Assembly: GCA_027486845.1 (NCBI GenBank)
Contig: JAIXOL010000039.1
Location: 25,530-89,529, forward strand
Direction: 5' to 3'
Length of the DNA: 64,000 nucleotides
DNA from: Cytophagaceae bacterium
Lineage (GTDB): Bacteria; Bacteroidota; Bacteroidia; Cytophagales; Spirosomataceae
Made by a program: the position numbers and the translations under genes. Shown in pieces: positions 43,903 through 53,817 of the stretch. The notes under the pieces were generated by a model. The model was not told where the DNA came from. It was given only the letters and a program-made list of their open reading frames with translations, and ran no database searches. Every line of letters begins with the position of its first letter. Positions within the stretch are counted from its first letter, which is position 1.

Positions 43903-45744
43903 CTACTTCCAGTCTTTCAACGGAAGAATTTTTGTCTTTGAAATTACTTTATTTTCTTCGGGAATCAATAAAACATCTATAGAATTACTACTATAGGCAG
44001 GAATTTTAATCTCAAAACCTACCAAAGTTGTACCCGTATTTGGGGCATCATAATCATGCGAACCTTGAGTTGACCATGTTTTCAACGTAACATTACTCGG
44101 GCTACTAACTTTTAATTGAAGTTTTTTGCCATTTTGGGTCAGTTCGGCAGTTCCATCTTCATTGATTTTTACTTCAGCTGGCGTGAGCATTGCCCATCGG
44201 ATTGTTGTCTCATTTTTAGCCGCTGTTATTTCATCTTTTACCAAAACATATTTTTTATCGATAATAGCCAATCCTCGATTGACAGAAGTTGCCTTACCTT
44301 TATAAACTGAACTAATATCAGTGGTTGCACTTAAAAAATTTGGATTTTTGGAAGAATGATTGATGGAAGCATATCCTTCAACCTTCTGAAATTCATTATC
44401 GAAAGCAAGTGTGCTGTGAGCTAAATTATTATAACGATACACCTGCCAACGCTCCGAATTTTGTGTCATTCCCCAGAGTTTGACACCTTTCGATTCGAGC
44501 GATTCGTATTCTTGCATGCCAAAATCCATCGACCAGCGTTCGCCGTTAGCATCCATCACAAACGAGCCAACATCCATGTGCCCGTGATTGACGGAGGGCG
44601 AACCAGCTTTTAAACCCACGTAAATCGCATCAGGTTTCGACCAAGAAGTACGCATCATTGCGACTGGATTTTTTCCTTGTCCAACCCAAATCAGTTCTTT
44701 CGGCTCGGTAACTTTTGCTAAACTTATGTCCTTGCCCCAAATCATTGTAGCTGGCAAAAGTCTATCTCGTTGCATTGATTTGTCTTTTCCTTGTAAATAT
44801 TGTTTTTCGGTAAATAGAAGGCTTGAGTTTTTGGTTTTATTGGCAAACCAAAACATTGCAGGGTTAAGTCCGCTACCATTTCCAGCATCAGAATAATTGA
44901 AATTTTTGCCAGAAGAACCCACCATGTTTTGCATATATCCAGCCGTTTTTAGAAATCCTGCTGTTGCTGATAAACCAAAATCAGTTTTCAAAACTCGTTG
45001 GATTGCATCTAAAAACATCACATTAAAACTCGTTCCGTAGCCCCAATAGCTGTACCCTTCAGGATATGCTCCTTCGGGTTTATAATCTTCCATTGGTAGT
45101 TTGATTGATTCAATCGCCCGGTCGATTATTTGTTGGGCAAGTGCTGGATTTTCTTCATAAATCGCCAATGCTCCGTAGGTCATTCCTGCATTACAGACTT
45201 GATTCCAGTTGTGTGAGGCTTTTAGCCAACTATTATATTTTTTATCAAGCGATGGCTCAATTCCTTTTTTTAGAATAGCTTCTTTGATGATTTCTTTTGA
45301 AGTTGTCGATAAATCGTCGTAAAGCCAATCGTAACCAATCGAAACACCCATTGTCATTTCAGCAACGTCTAAAAAATGACTCGGATTCCAATCGCTAAAT
45401 TGTGACACTTTTACGAGTTCAGCTTCGGCTCTATCTAAATATTTTTTATCTTTTGTGATACGGTACGTGTATGACAAGAAAAATACTCTTCGCAAACATT
45501 CTCTTGATTTATCTAATAATCGACGGCCAATTTGAATTCTTTCTAATGTTGGAAGTGTAATAATTTTATTGCTTTCATCTATGATAACTTGATTAAGTTT
45601 TGCCCAATTTGGGTCGTTTTTGATGTTTTTAGCAATAGTATTTTCTTCGTTTTTCAACAATAATATTCTCGGATGTGATGGTAGATTCTGAGAAAAGGCC
45701 TTAAATAAGGTCAAAAAGGATAAAATAATTAGTTTAATTTTCAT
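43903..45744 (-). CDS. Heparinase II/III-family polysaccharide lyase (copy 2)
   Basis: A 613-residue exported protein (signal peptide ending KAFSQ). The toroid contains 'HNWNQVCNAGMTYGALAIYEE' and 'PEGYSYWGYGTSFNVMFLDAI', both also found in the 627-residue copy. The C-terminal domain has 'NHGHMDVGSFVMDANGERWSMDFG', read as NHGHMDVGSFVMDANG then WSMDFG. The likely catalytic asparagine/tyrosine/histidine residues lie in these segments, as in heparinase III-type lyases. It is 33 bp upstream of the TIM-barrel gene and shares the run. It is probably the periplasmic lyase that shortens oligosaccharides, although that role is inferred from context. Confidence 0.9.
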   Translation of the reverse strand: MKIKLIILSFLTLFKAFSQNLPSHPRILLLKNEENTIAKNIKNDPNWAKLNQVIIDESNKIITLPTLERIQIGRRLLDKSRECLRRVFFLSYTYRITKDKKYLDRAEAELVKVSQFSDWNPSHFLDVAEMTMGVSIGYDWLYDDLSTTSKEIIKEAILKKGIEPSLDKKYNSWLKASHNWNQVCNAGMTYGALAIYEENPALAQQIIDRAIESIKLPMEDYKPEGAYPEGYSYWGYGTSFNVMFLDAIQRVLKTDFGLSATAGFLKTAGYMQNMVGSSGKNFNYSDAGNGSGLNPAMFWFANKTKNSSLLFTEKQYLQGKDKSMQRDRLLPATMIWGKDISLAKVTEPKELIWVGQGKNPVAMMRTSWSKPDAIYVGLKAGSPSVNHGHMDVGSFVMDANGERWSMDFGMQEYESLESKGVKLWGMTQNSERWQVYRYNNLAHSTLAFDNEFQKVEGYASINHSSKNPNFLSATTDISSVYKGKATSVNRGLAIIDKKYVLVKDEITAAKNETTIRWAMLTPAEVKINEDGTAELTQNGKKLQLKVSSPSNVTLKTWSTQGSHDYDAPNTGTTLVGFEIKIPAYSSNSIDVLLIPEENKVISKTKILPLKDWK

Positions 45745-45785
45745 TTTATTAATTTATTCATGATTTTGAATTTATACTGTATCAT

Positions 45786-46778
45786 CTATTCAGTTTTCAA
45801 AAAAGGCCCTTTTTTATTCCAACCAATTTCAACATTTGATAAATACCAAGTTTTGCCTTTGTCGTTGTTCCCCTGAAAAAAAAGGTAATATTTTCCATTT
45901 TCAGCTTTCAATATATTTGGATGTCCGCTTTCACTTTCGTTCCATGTTCCTTTTTTTCCATTCTTCAAAAATGGATCATTTGATAATCGTTTCCAATGAA
46001 TTCCATCCTTACTCTTGGCAACACCAATTTGTTGAGGCTCATTATTGTATCCACCAGCATAAAACATATACAAATACCTGCCTTTTTTTATACAAGAAGC
46101 CGCCTCAATGCACTTTAATTCCCAATCTAATTCGGGTTTCAACATGGGCATATTTGGTATTTCTGACCAACTATTTCTGTTAAAATTACTATTAATGGAT
46201 GCAGTTGCTACACCTTGTTGCTGAATTTTATAGCTTGGGTCTCTTGTAGCATAATAAAGAAAGTATTGGTTTTTAAATGCAATAACTTCAGCATCAATTG
46301 CTCTTCCGCATGACCAATCGCTTATTTTTGGTCTGAAAATAGGGTTTGTTTGGTCTCTTTCAAAATCCAATCCGTTTTTAGAATAAGCATGGCAAATAGC
46401 ATCTAATTTTGCATTTCCGTATGTTTGGTAAAAAAGATGCAGCACGCCATCTTTTATTAATGCACTTGGTGCACATATACCATTTTCTTCTACACTCCCT
46501 TTCACTCCAAATATATCGCCGACTTTTTCCCAATTATTCAAATCATTACTTGTCGCAATTCCGATATGCAATACTTTTTTTAATTCATCTGGCACAGTAT
46601 AATACATCCAATATTTATTCTTAAAAAAAATCACATAAGGGTCTTTGGCAAATGGTCGATTTGCGATATAAGTATCACTAAAATACATCTTTGGAGTTTG
46701 TGCCAAAAGTGTTTCTAGTGAAATAAATGATAAAAACAAAAATGTGAAAAGCAGTTTTGATTTGACAGAATTGAGCAT
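45786..46778 (-). CDS. Five-bladed beta-propeller glycoside hydrolase (GH43/GH32/GH117-like)
   Basis: About 330 residues from the ATG at 46778, which opens a signal peptide ending LLAQ; the longer frame begins with TTG and its extra 34 residues do not look like a signal. The body has propeller motifs with the acid/base pattern: 'AKDPYVIFFKNKYWMYYT' (D), 'CGRAIDAEVIAFKNQYFLYYATRD' (D, E) and 'ESGHPNILKAENGKYYLFFQG' (E). This layout is that of GH43/GH32/GH117-type enzymes. The PUL context suggests removal of a side sugar such as arabinose, galactose or an anhydro-sugar. The exact family and substrate are uncertain. Confidence 0.75.
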   Translation of the reverse strand: MLNSVKSKLLFTFLFLSFISLETLLAQTPKMYFSDTYIANRPFAKDPYVIFFKNKYWMYYTVPDELKKVLHIGIATSNDLNNWEKVGDIFGVKGSVEENGICAPSALIKDGVLHLFYQTYGNAKLDAICHAYSKNGLDFERDQTNPIFRPKISDWSCGRAIDAEVIAFKNQYFLYYATRDPSYKIQQQGVATASINSNFNRNSWSEIPNMPMLKPELDWELKCIEAASCIKKGRYLYMFYAGGYNNEPQQIGVAKSKDGIHWKRLSNDPFLKNGKKGTWNESESGHPNILKAENGKYYLFFQGNNDKGKTWYLSNVEIGWNKKGPFLKTE

Positions 46779-46924
46779 ATTTGATATATTTTGTTGATTT
46801 CTACGAGAAATTGACCAATGAAAAAAAATACCTGTAATAAATAAACTAATGATATGAGAAATATTATAAGTCAACTCCAATTGTATATTCAGCCACTTGA
46901 AACTTTTTCATATAAATATTTTGA

Positions 46925-48742
46925 TTATCCTTTTGGCGAAAGTTTGATAATGACATTCACTTGTCCAGTTTGATTAGGTAAACGGAGCATTAATCTCGAA
47001 TGACCCGTGTTCAATTTTTCGGGAGCTTTCTGTAAAGCTGATTCGACAGTAAACTCAACACCTTTGGGTGAAATAATTTCTGCTTCGAGTGTTTTTGAGG
47101 TAATGGTGGCATTTCGTAAAATTGCTTTTCCACCTTTTACAAGTTCTATGGTATTGGCAGTCGTCATTCCCCAAGCCACTTCAGTGCTTTTTGTCAGTGT
47201 ATGACTATCTTCAATCAAAAAGTTTTTTCGACTGTCTGTTAGGCTAACTTTTCTTGTACTTTTAGATGAAAATTCTCGATAGGCTTCGGTCAAATCAAGG
47301 ATTGCCGATGGCGTAGCGACATTCAAATCAGTGTTTGTAAACTTAGCTTTTGCCAATTCATATTGGTTTTTATTACCCAAAAGTGGTACATTATGGCTGA
47401 AAGAATTCATTCTGTAATATGACCAGCGTTTTCCATTTACGCCCATTGTCCAGTAACCTTCTAAGTTATAATCATCCGAACCCAAATCTTTTGCCCAACG
47501 GACACCACCGGCATCAAGTTCAAAATTTCCAAGGTCAAGATGTGAGTGGTTCGAGCTATTAATGCCTGATTTTACACCAATCCACGATGCATTAGGGTCA
47601 GTCCAGCTGCTTCTCAAAAAGACCAGTTCATTTATATCACCTTTCAAGAAATAATCAAGTGGTGGGCTAGCTGCCTCCGAACTTTGTGCTTTATACCATG
47701 CCACATGGAACGGCGTAGCAAGAGCATTTGAGCTTTTGATATAATTGTGGAGATAATTTGAAACTTGCGAATTATTGTAAACATTACTAAGAAAAAACAT
47801 AGCTGATGAGGACGTAGCCTTGCTATTTTCGCCCGAATCTGCAAAATTTAAAATAAAATTAGTCGGGCCTGCACAAATCATGGGTACTAAACCCGATTTC
47901 GATAAGCCTTCTGTTTTTTCGAGTCCATACATATCGCCCAATGATGTTTGTAGGGCTGACATTCCATAAGATAAATACTCAGTTGCGTAAGACCAATAAC
48001 CTGGGCCTTCGTACCAAGCACCATCTGGAGCATAAAATTTGTTTGAGAAAGCTAAGTTAGGTACAACTTTCGGAATAAAATCACTGGCATAAGTTGGGTC
48101 TGTTTCGGCAATTGCTAAAGATCCGACGAGCAATCCACCGTTACAAACTTGATTCCAATTATTATCTCCTTTGTGCCACCAAGAAGACTCATAAGATTTT
48201 CGGTATTCCGATAACCCTTTGATTTTCAGGCCGTTTCTGATCGTTTCACGGTCAGTTTTGTTCATATCGTTATAGAGCCAATCGTATCCTATGGCTACTC
48301 CGTTGGTCATTTCGGCCACGTCCAAAAAGTGTGAAGGATTCCAGTCTGTAAATTCACATACAACTTTCATGTTATTTACGGCTGCGTCTAAATATTTCTT
48401 ATCTCCTGTAAAACGAAATGCCATTGCAAGGTGCGAAGTGCGTTTCAATAATTCCCTACTGACATCTAATAATCTTGGGCCAATCAGTACACGAGTAAGC
48501 ATTGGTTTTGTAACCATCGAATTTGCATTAGCTATCACAGCATTGACGTACTTATCCAAAACTGCATCAGTCTTTCTAGCTAACTTTAATTCTTCGAGTT
48601 TTTGGTCGGTCAGAAATAGGCGTGGATGCTCTATTTTAAGATTTTTAAGGTTGGCGGGTAGGTTAGCAAGTGGGGTGGTTTCGTCTTTTTTACATGCAAT
48701 GGTACAAAACCAAATAATCAGAAGGGAAAAAAGTTTTTTCAT
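46925..48742 (-). CDS. Heparinase II/III-family polysaccharide lyase lipoprotein (copy 3)
   Basis: About 605 residues from the ATG at 48742. The N terminus MKKLFSLLIIWFCTIAC is a lipoprotein signal with lipobox TIAC at C17, so the enzyme is lipid-anchored. It shares 'NWNQVCNGGLLVGSLAIAE', 'YEGPGYWSYATEY' and 'NHSHLDLGNFELDAGGVRWAKDLG' (in parts) with the 613-residue copy, which makes the two close paralogues. The start at 48742 is preferred over a TTG at 48808 that would overlap susD. An intrinsic hairpin sits between this gene and susD, so it may be expressed at a lower level. Together with SusC/D it probably handles the polymer at the surface. Confidence 0.9.
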   Translation of the reverse strand: MKKLFSLLIIWFCTIACKKDETTPLANLPANLKNLKIEHPRLFLTDQKLEELKLARKTDAVLDKYVNAVIANANSMVTKPMLTRVLIGPRLLDVSRELLKRTSHLAMAFRFTGDKKYLDAAVNNMKVVCEFTDWNPSHFLDVAEMTNGVAIGYDWLYNDMNKTDRETIRNGLKIKGLSEYRKSYESSWWHKGDNNWNQVCNGGLLVGSLAIAETDPTYASDFIPKVVPNLAFSNKFYAPDGAWYEGPGYWSYATEYLSYGMSALQTSLGDMYGLEKTEGLSKSGLVPMICAGPTNFILNFADSGENSKATSSSAMFFLSNVYNNSQVSNYLHNYIKSSNALATPFHVAWYKAQSSEAASPPLDYFLKGDINELVFLRSSWTDPNASWIGVKSGINSSNHSHLDLGNFELDAGGVRWAKDLGSDDYNLEGYWTMGVNGKRWSYYRMNSFSHNVPLLGNKNQYELAKAKFTNTDLNVATPSAILDLTEAYREFSSKSTRKVSLTDSRKNFLIEDSHTLTKSTEVAWGMTTANTIELVKGGKAILRNATITSKTLEAEIISPKGVEFTVESALQKAPEKLNTGHSRLMLRLPNQTGQVNVIIKLSPKG

Positions 48743-48758
48743 AAAAATGCAAATAAAA

Positions 48759-48784
48759 GCCCTTTCTGACAAAACAGAAAGGGC
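48759..48784 (-). terminator. Intrinsic terminator/attenuator after susD
   Basis: A 10-bp stem (48759-48768, 48775-48784; GCCCTTTCTG / CAGAAAGGGC) has a 6-nt loop, and on the minus strand it is followed by TTTTATTT. It is 18 bp past the susD stop and 16 bp before the heparinase ATG, so it can lower readthrough from susCD into the rest of the locus. Confidence 0.8.
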
Positions 48785-48801
48785 AGTTTTTGAGAATATT
48801 A

Positions 48802-50421
48802 TTACCAATTTGGATTTTGCTTGAGGTTAGGATTCAACGAAATCTCGTTCAAAGGCAATGGCCATAAATAATCTTTTGTTGGGTCGAATTTACGGAAATT
48901 AGCTGCAGTAACTAAAATAAAACCATCCGGTGTTAAAACTGCAGGCGTATTAGCTCCAAATTCAGTTTTAAAGAAGAAATTACCTAAAACTGGCTTTGGT
49001 AATTCAATTTCAGCGGTTTTCCAACGCATCAAATCCCAATAACGATGTCCTTCTTGAGCCAATTCTATACGTCGTTCACGGCGTATTTCATCTCGCATAT
49101 TCAAACCATTTGTTGTTACGAATGCATTGGTCAATTTAGCAATTTTGCCTCTTGTACGAAGCAAATTGATAGATAAATCTAAGTCAGCATCGCTTATTGC
49201 ACCATCCAATTCAAACTTTGCTTCGGCATACGCCAATAATACTTCGGCATATCGAAGCACAGGACGGTCGATTGAAGAAGCTTGCGTATTCCAATCGTCA
49301 ATGTTTGAAAATTTTCTAAAACAAAAACCTGTTTTTTGGAAAACGATATTGGCTACATCAAATACTTTTTTGGTAAAAATATAAGGGTCGCCTCTTTTCA
49401 TAACTGTTTGAATCAAACGGTCATCACGATTGGTAAAGACCTCCGATGTTGTTGTTGGAGTTTTATATAAAGGCGATTTTGTGGTCGGTAAACCATCACT
49501 CATTAAATATGAATCAACCAAACTTTTGGTTGGGCTTTTATTGCCGTTTTCAATTGTTCCTCTATAGTATGTATGCACCAAAACTCGGTCGATTAAGCTA
49601 ACACCATACTGTTTTACAATGATATTTTCTTTGTTTTGTAGTCCTTCGCCTTCATACTGAAAGAGATTAAAATAGTTCGCAAAAAGGCTGTGCTGTTTGC
49701 TATCAATCACTGCTTTTGCTGCTGCTGCTGCTAAAGTAAGGTGCGTTTTTGAGTTGCCATAGTTATGAAACTTAGATCGGGTTCCTTCAAAAAGTGCCAC
49801 ACGGGCCTTGAAGGCTAATGCACCTGTGTTTGAAATTCTACCAAAATTTCCAGTTCCGAGTACTGCCATTGTTGGTAATTTAGATGCAGCAAAATCAAGG
49901 TCTTGATAAATTTGAGAAATAATTTCCTCTCTTGTATTGGCTGGTGCTGTTAATTCTGGCGAAGAATCATCTAATATTTTAAGAATCAATGGCACATTTC
50001 CATATCTTTGAACTAAACTATAATAGCCCCAAGCTCTAAAAAAACGAGCTTCAGCTACGTATCTATCAATTACCGTCGCACTGGTATTTATTGAAGAACG
50101 AGGGGCTTTTTCGATAATATTATTGGCCGCTCTAATCAATACGTAAGAATTATTATAACTAGCATCAGTAGCTGGTGCAAGACGTGAGCCATCACTTATG
50201 TTATTTGCGGTGAGTCCGATTGCGTCGTCAGACCAAACATCTTCATTGTTAAATGCTGGAATAAATGTATATAAATAATTAGTTGCCGCAATCAAATCAG
50301 TTTCCGAACGCCAAAATGTTTCATCGCTGATTGATGTTTCGGGAAGACGGTTGACTTCACAAGCTGTCATGCCCAAAAACAGCAGACAAGTGGAAAGGAT
50401 ATATTTGAATTTAGATTTCAT
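48802..50421 (-). CDS. SusD/RagB-family outer-membrane glycan-binding lipoprotein
   Basis: A 539-residue lipoprotein with lipobox ending at C21 (LGMTAC). It shows the SusD order: 'SDETFWRSETDLIAATNYLYT' near residue 32, tetratricopeptide-like helices ('RFFRAWGYYSLVQRYGNVPLI' around 130), the RagB-type middle and 'LAQEGHRYWDLMRWKTAE' near 455, ending 'YLWPLPLNEISLNPNLKQNPNW'. It binds the glycan outside and hands it to the SusC pore. It directly follows susC (57 bp apart). Hallmark of a PUL. Confidence 0.96.
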   Translation of the reverse strand: MKSKFKYILSTCLLFLGMTACEVNRLPETSISDETFWRSETDLIAATNYLYTFIPAFNNEDVWSDDAIGLTANNISDGSRLAPATDASYNNSYVLIRAANNIIEKAPRSSINTSATVIDRYVAEARFFRAWGYYSLVQRYGNVPLILKILDDSSPELTAPANTREEIISQIYQDLDFAASKLPTMAVLGTGNFGRISNTGALAFKARVALFEGTRSKFHNYGNSKTHLTLAAAAAKAVIDSKQHSLFANYFNLFQYEGEGLQNKENIIVKQYGVSLIDRVLVHTYYRGTIENGNKSPTKSLVDSYLMSDGLPTTKSPLYKTPTTTSEVFTNRDDRLIQTVMKRGDPYIFTKKVFDVANIVFQKTGFCFRKFSNIDDWNTQASSIDRPVLRYAEVLLAYAEAKFELDGAISDADLDLSINLLRTRGKIAKLTNAFVTTNGLNMRDEIRRERRIELAQEGHRYWDLMRWKTAEIELPKPVLGNFFFKTEFGANTPAVLTPDGFILVTAANFRKFDPTKDYLWPLPLNEISLNPNLKQNPNW

Positions 50422-50478
50422 AAGAAAATATTTTAATTGGTTAATCGTTGATTATCAGATTTTTATGTTTGTAATAAC

Positions 50479-53400
50479 TTAAAAATTTAAGTTGATACCC
50501 GCCGAAGCAGTAGCAAAAAATGGATAATCGTTTTCGATATTATCTCTTTGTTCGGGGTCAAAATACCCTTTAAATTGTCCTAATTTCGAGAATGTAAGAA
50601 TATCTTGTGCCGAGAAGAATATTCTGGCTCTCGAAATTTTTAATCTACCCGATATTTTTTCTGGAATTGTATAACCCACTTGCAGGTTTTTCAAGCGTGC
50701 ATAACGACCATTCAATAACCATTTGTCAGACACACGATAGTTGTGGTCGCCTCCTTGAAACGGACGAGGGTATAAGGCGTTGGGGTTTTCAGGGGTCCAA
50801 TAATCTCGGTGAATGCCCAATGCTTGTTTCCAAGTTACGATAAGCGGAGCAATTGTTTGAGTTTCTGGTCTGAACGAACGTTGCCCAACTCCTTGAATAA
50901 ATGCCATAAAATCGAAACCTTTAAAGTTGAACCCAAGGGTTGTACCAAATACATAGCGAGGTTGAGTTGTACCAAGATATACGAGATCACCGAAGTCGGT
51001 GGTATTACCTTTTCCAACATTAATTCTACCATCTCCATTGAGGTCTAAATATTTTACGTCGCCGGCACCAGTTCGGTTATCTTGAAATGCCCATGCTTTT
51101 ACTTCATCGGCTGTTGTAAAATAACCATCTGTTTTATAGCCAAAAATACTACTCAGTGGATAGCCTTCTACAATACCATTTGTGCCTGCTCCAACAATAT
51201 TTCTTGCTGAAAAATTTATCAACTCATTTTGGTTATCCGAAAGGTTTGCGGCAATCGTATATGAGAAATCTTTACCTACTTGTCCTCTATAACGTGCTTC
51301 TAATTCCCAACCCCATGATTTCAATTCACCGTTGTTTTTTCGAGGTGTGCCTATACCAATCACCGCAGGTAAGTTTTGTGGGGTAAGCATATTACGGTTA
51401 TATTTTACGTAATAATCACCGTTGATTGTGAGTTTGTTTTTGAATAAACCTACATCAATACCAAAGTTAGTTGTTTCGATTGTTTCCCAAGAAAGTGATT
51501 GTGATGGAATAGAGCCTTGAAATAGATATGAAGCACGAGAATCGCCCAAAACTAAGGTAGAACCACGACTCAACTGACTAAGATAATCGTAATTTCCAAG
51601 GATACCTCCGCCCAAAGCACCACCCAAGCGACCCCAAGAGGCACGAAGTTTAAATTCAGAAAGGAAGTTTACATCCTTCATAAATGCCTCACGGTGCAGA
51701 TTCCAACCAGCTGAAGCAGATGGAAAATACTTTACACGCAAGCCTGGTGCAAGTTTTGAGTTATCATCACGTCGGATAGTTGCCTCAATAAGGTATTTAC
51801 CATCATAATTATAATTGAATCTACTGAAAACTGATTGCGAAGCATTTGTTCCGATAAACTGACTGTTAGTTTTTGTTTTATCATCGCCCAAATTAAGTGT
51901 TGGCAAATCGTTGCTTACCAAGTTGGTTGCTCCTGCACTTACACTTTCTTGTCTAAAATTTTCGTAGTTATAACCTAACAATATGCCTAAATTATGCTTT
52001 TTAGCAATAGCAATATCATAATTTGCCAATAACTGTAAGTTTGTATTGTTTACCAAATCTTCGGTAATATTGTAGCTATTTACCTGATTTACATAGCTTA
52101 AAATCTTTCCTCGTCCCCAAAGTGGCACTGTTCGTGCAAAGTTTTTTCTATCCGAAAGACGATATTGAGTACCTGCAACAGCCGTAAGTCTTAGACCTTT
52201 AACAATATTATTCGCTCGTAAAGTAGCAGTTCCATCAAAAAAATCTCTTTTCAAAATATTATATCCACCTGATTCAAGTCGTGCATAAGCTGTTGCAGCC
52301 GAGCCAGCTCCATTGTACTGTCCATCAGGAGTGAAAAATGGTGTACGAGTACGCAAACGGTAAAGTTCATAGATAACACCTTGACCATTCAGTCCACCTG
52401 AAACCGCATCTTGTTGGTCTTTGGTATAAGACAAACGGGTATCAATCGAAAATATTTTGCTCAATTGAGCCCCCATATTTAGGCGTACATTATAACGTTT
52501 ATAATTATCTGGGCCAACTTTGAAGATTCCATCTTTACCGTAATAACCACCTGATAATAAGAAGTTTAACTTGTCATTTCCGCCTGACATACTCAAGTTT
52601 TGGGTAGTCATCGACGAATATTTTTTCAAAATTTGGTCGGTCAATGGTTCTTGATTATAAAACAAATATGTGGTAGTATCGGCAGGATTTACCACATACG
52701 GCACATTATCTCTTATTCTCTGAAGGTCTACATCGGTATATTCAGGGCCAGCTCCTGAATTTTTCTTGGCTAAATTTGAAAATTCAGCTTCTTCCAAAAG
52801 TGTCATTCGGCTTGGAATATTTATCGACCAGTCTGTACCTTGTTGAGCTAAATAGTTAAATTTCACTTTACCCGATTTTGCTTTTTTTGTTGTAATCAAA
52901 ATTACACCACCCGCTGCTTGAGCTCCATAAATTGAAGCTGCAGCTGCATCTTTGAGTACACTAATGCTTTCTACATCATTAGGGTTCATTGTTTGAAGCG
53001 TATTTCCTGGTACAGTTACCCCATCAAGTACGACCAAAGGTTCAATATTTCCATTGGCTGATGATGCTCCACGAATCTGAATTCCGATACCTTCACTACC
53101 TGGTTGCCCACTTGAACGTGTAACAATCAAACCTGGACTTGTACCTTGTAAAGCATTGGCTAAGTTACTTGATGGTCGATTTTCAATAGCTTTTGAATCA
53201 ATGGTCGAAACCGCCCCAGTTAAGTTAACTTTCTTTTGAGTACCATAACCAACCACAACAACCTCTTCGAGCGACTTAGAATCGGCAATCATACTTACGC
53301 TAATAATTGTCTGATTTCCAACTTCAATTTCTTGGCTTTCGTAGCCCAAAAAACTGAATACCAAAACCGAATTTTTGTTAGGAACTTTAATCGTATAATC

Positions 53401-53622
53401 GCCTTTACCATCGGTAGTTGCTCCACGAGAAGTTCCTTTGATTGTTATACTTACCCCTGGTAATATTTCGCCCTTTTCGGCATCGCTAACTTTTCCTGTA
53501 ATCGTGATATCAGCGGCATTTGCATAGCCACTTATCATGCAGAATAGAGCTAAAACAGTGTAAATAAGCCTACCTTTGGCAGTCTTCTTCATCAACTGAG
53601 TAAACAGTAGATTTTTTTTCAT
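50479..53622 (-). CDS. SusC/RagA-family TonB-linked outer-membrane transporter
   Basis: A 1047-residue TonB-dependent transporter. Signal peptide to about residue 36 (YANA), carboxypeptidase-D regulatory-like domain about 38-115 ('ITGKVSDAEKGEILPGVSITIKGT'), plug from about 120 with 'EEVVVVGYGTQKKVNLTGAVSTI' read as VVVVGYGTQKK then VNLTGAVSTI, and 'IRGASSANGNIEPLVVLDGV', then a 22-strand barrel ending 'FPFFATASAGINLNF'-like (YPFFATASAGINLNF) with C-terminal F. It imports oligosaccharides across the outer membrane, energised by TonB. With susD it forms the uptake pair of the locus. Confidence 0.97.
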   Translation of the reverse strand: MKKNLLFTQLMKKTAKGRLIYTVLALFCMISGYANAADITITGKVSDAEKGEILPGVSITIKGTSRGATTDGKGDYTIKVPNKNSVLVFSFLGYESQEIEVGNQTIISVSMIADSKSLEEVVVVGYGTQKKVNLTGAVSTIDSKAIENRPSSNLANALQGTSPGLIVTRSSGQPGSEGIGIQIRGASSANGNIEPLVVLDGVTVPGNTLQTMNPNDVESISVLKDAAAASIYGAQAAGGVILITTKKAKSGKVKFNYLAQQGTDWSINIPSRMTLLEEAEFSNLAKKNSGAGPEYTDVDLQRIRDNVPYVVNPADTTTYLFYNQEPLTDQILKKYSSMTTQNLSMSGGNDKLNFLLSGGYYGKDGIFKVGPDNYKRYNVRLNMGAQLSKIFSIDTRLSYTKDQQDAVSGGLNGQGVIYELYRLRTRTPFFTPDGQYNGAGSAATAYARLESGGYNILKRDFFDGTATLRANNIVKGLRLTAVAGTQYRLSDRKNFARTVPLWGRGKILSYVNQVNSYNITEDLVNNTNLQLLANYDIAIAKKHNLGILLGYNYENFRQESVSAGATNLVSNDLPTLNLGDDKTKTNSQFIGTNASQSVFSRFNYNYDGKYLIEATIRRDDNSKLAPGLRVKYFPSASAGWNLHREAFMKDVNFLSEFKLRASWGRLGGALGGGILGNYDYLSQLSRGSTLVLGDSRASYLFQGSIPSQSLSWETIETTNFGIDVGLFKNKLTINGDYYVKYNRNMLTPQNLPAVIGIGTPRKNNGELKSWGWELEARYRGQVGKDFSYTIAANLSDNQNELINFSARNIVGAGTNGIVEGYPLSSIFGYKTDGYFTTADEVKAWAFQDNRTGAGDVKYLDLNGDGRINVGKGNTTDFGDLVYLGTTQPRYVFGTTLGFNFKGFDFMAFIQGVGQRSFRPETQTIAPLIVTWKQALGIHRDYWTPENPNALYPRPFQGGDHNYRVSDKWLLNGRYARLKNLQVGYTIPEKISGRLKISRARIFFSAQDILTFSKLGQFKGYFDPEQRDNIENDYPFFATASAGINLNF

Positions 53623-53817
53623 AATAGAATAAGAGAATTGAGTTTGAATAAATATTGATAAGTAATCTTTATTAGGCTGTGTAAGTTAGAGATTACGCAA
53701 AACCTGAAAATTTGGTGGCTAAGCTGAATCCCTTCATTTTTGGGTATTTCGACTTCGCTCAACGACCAAAAATAATCTTTTATGCTATCTTACGTAGCTT
53801 CTGTAAATAATTAATTC

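Noticed and set aside
53733..53777. Hairpin TTTTTGG...CCAAAAA with inner TTGAGCGAAGTCGA between GH88 and susC
   Set aside because: It has no U-tract on either exit and the inner sequence resembles a common dispersed repeat of this phylum, so I do not call it a terminator.
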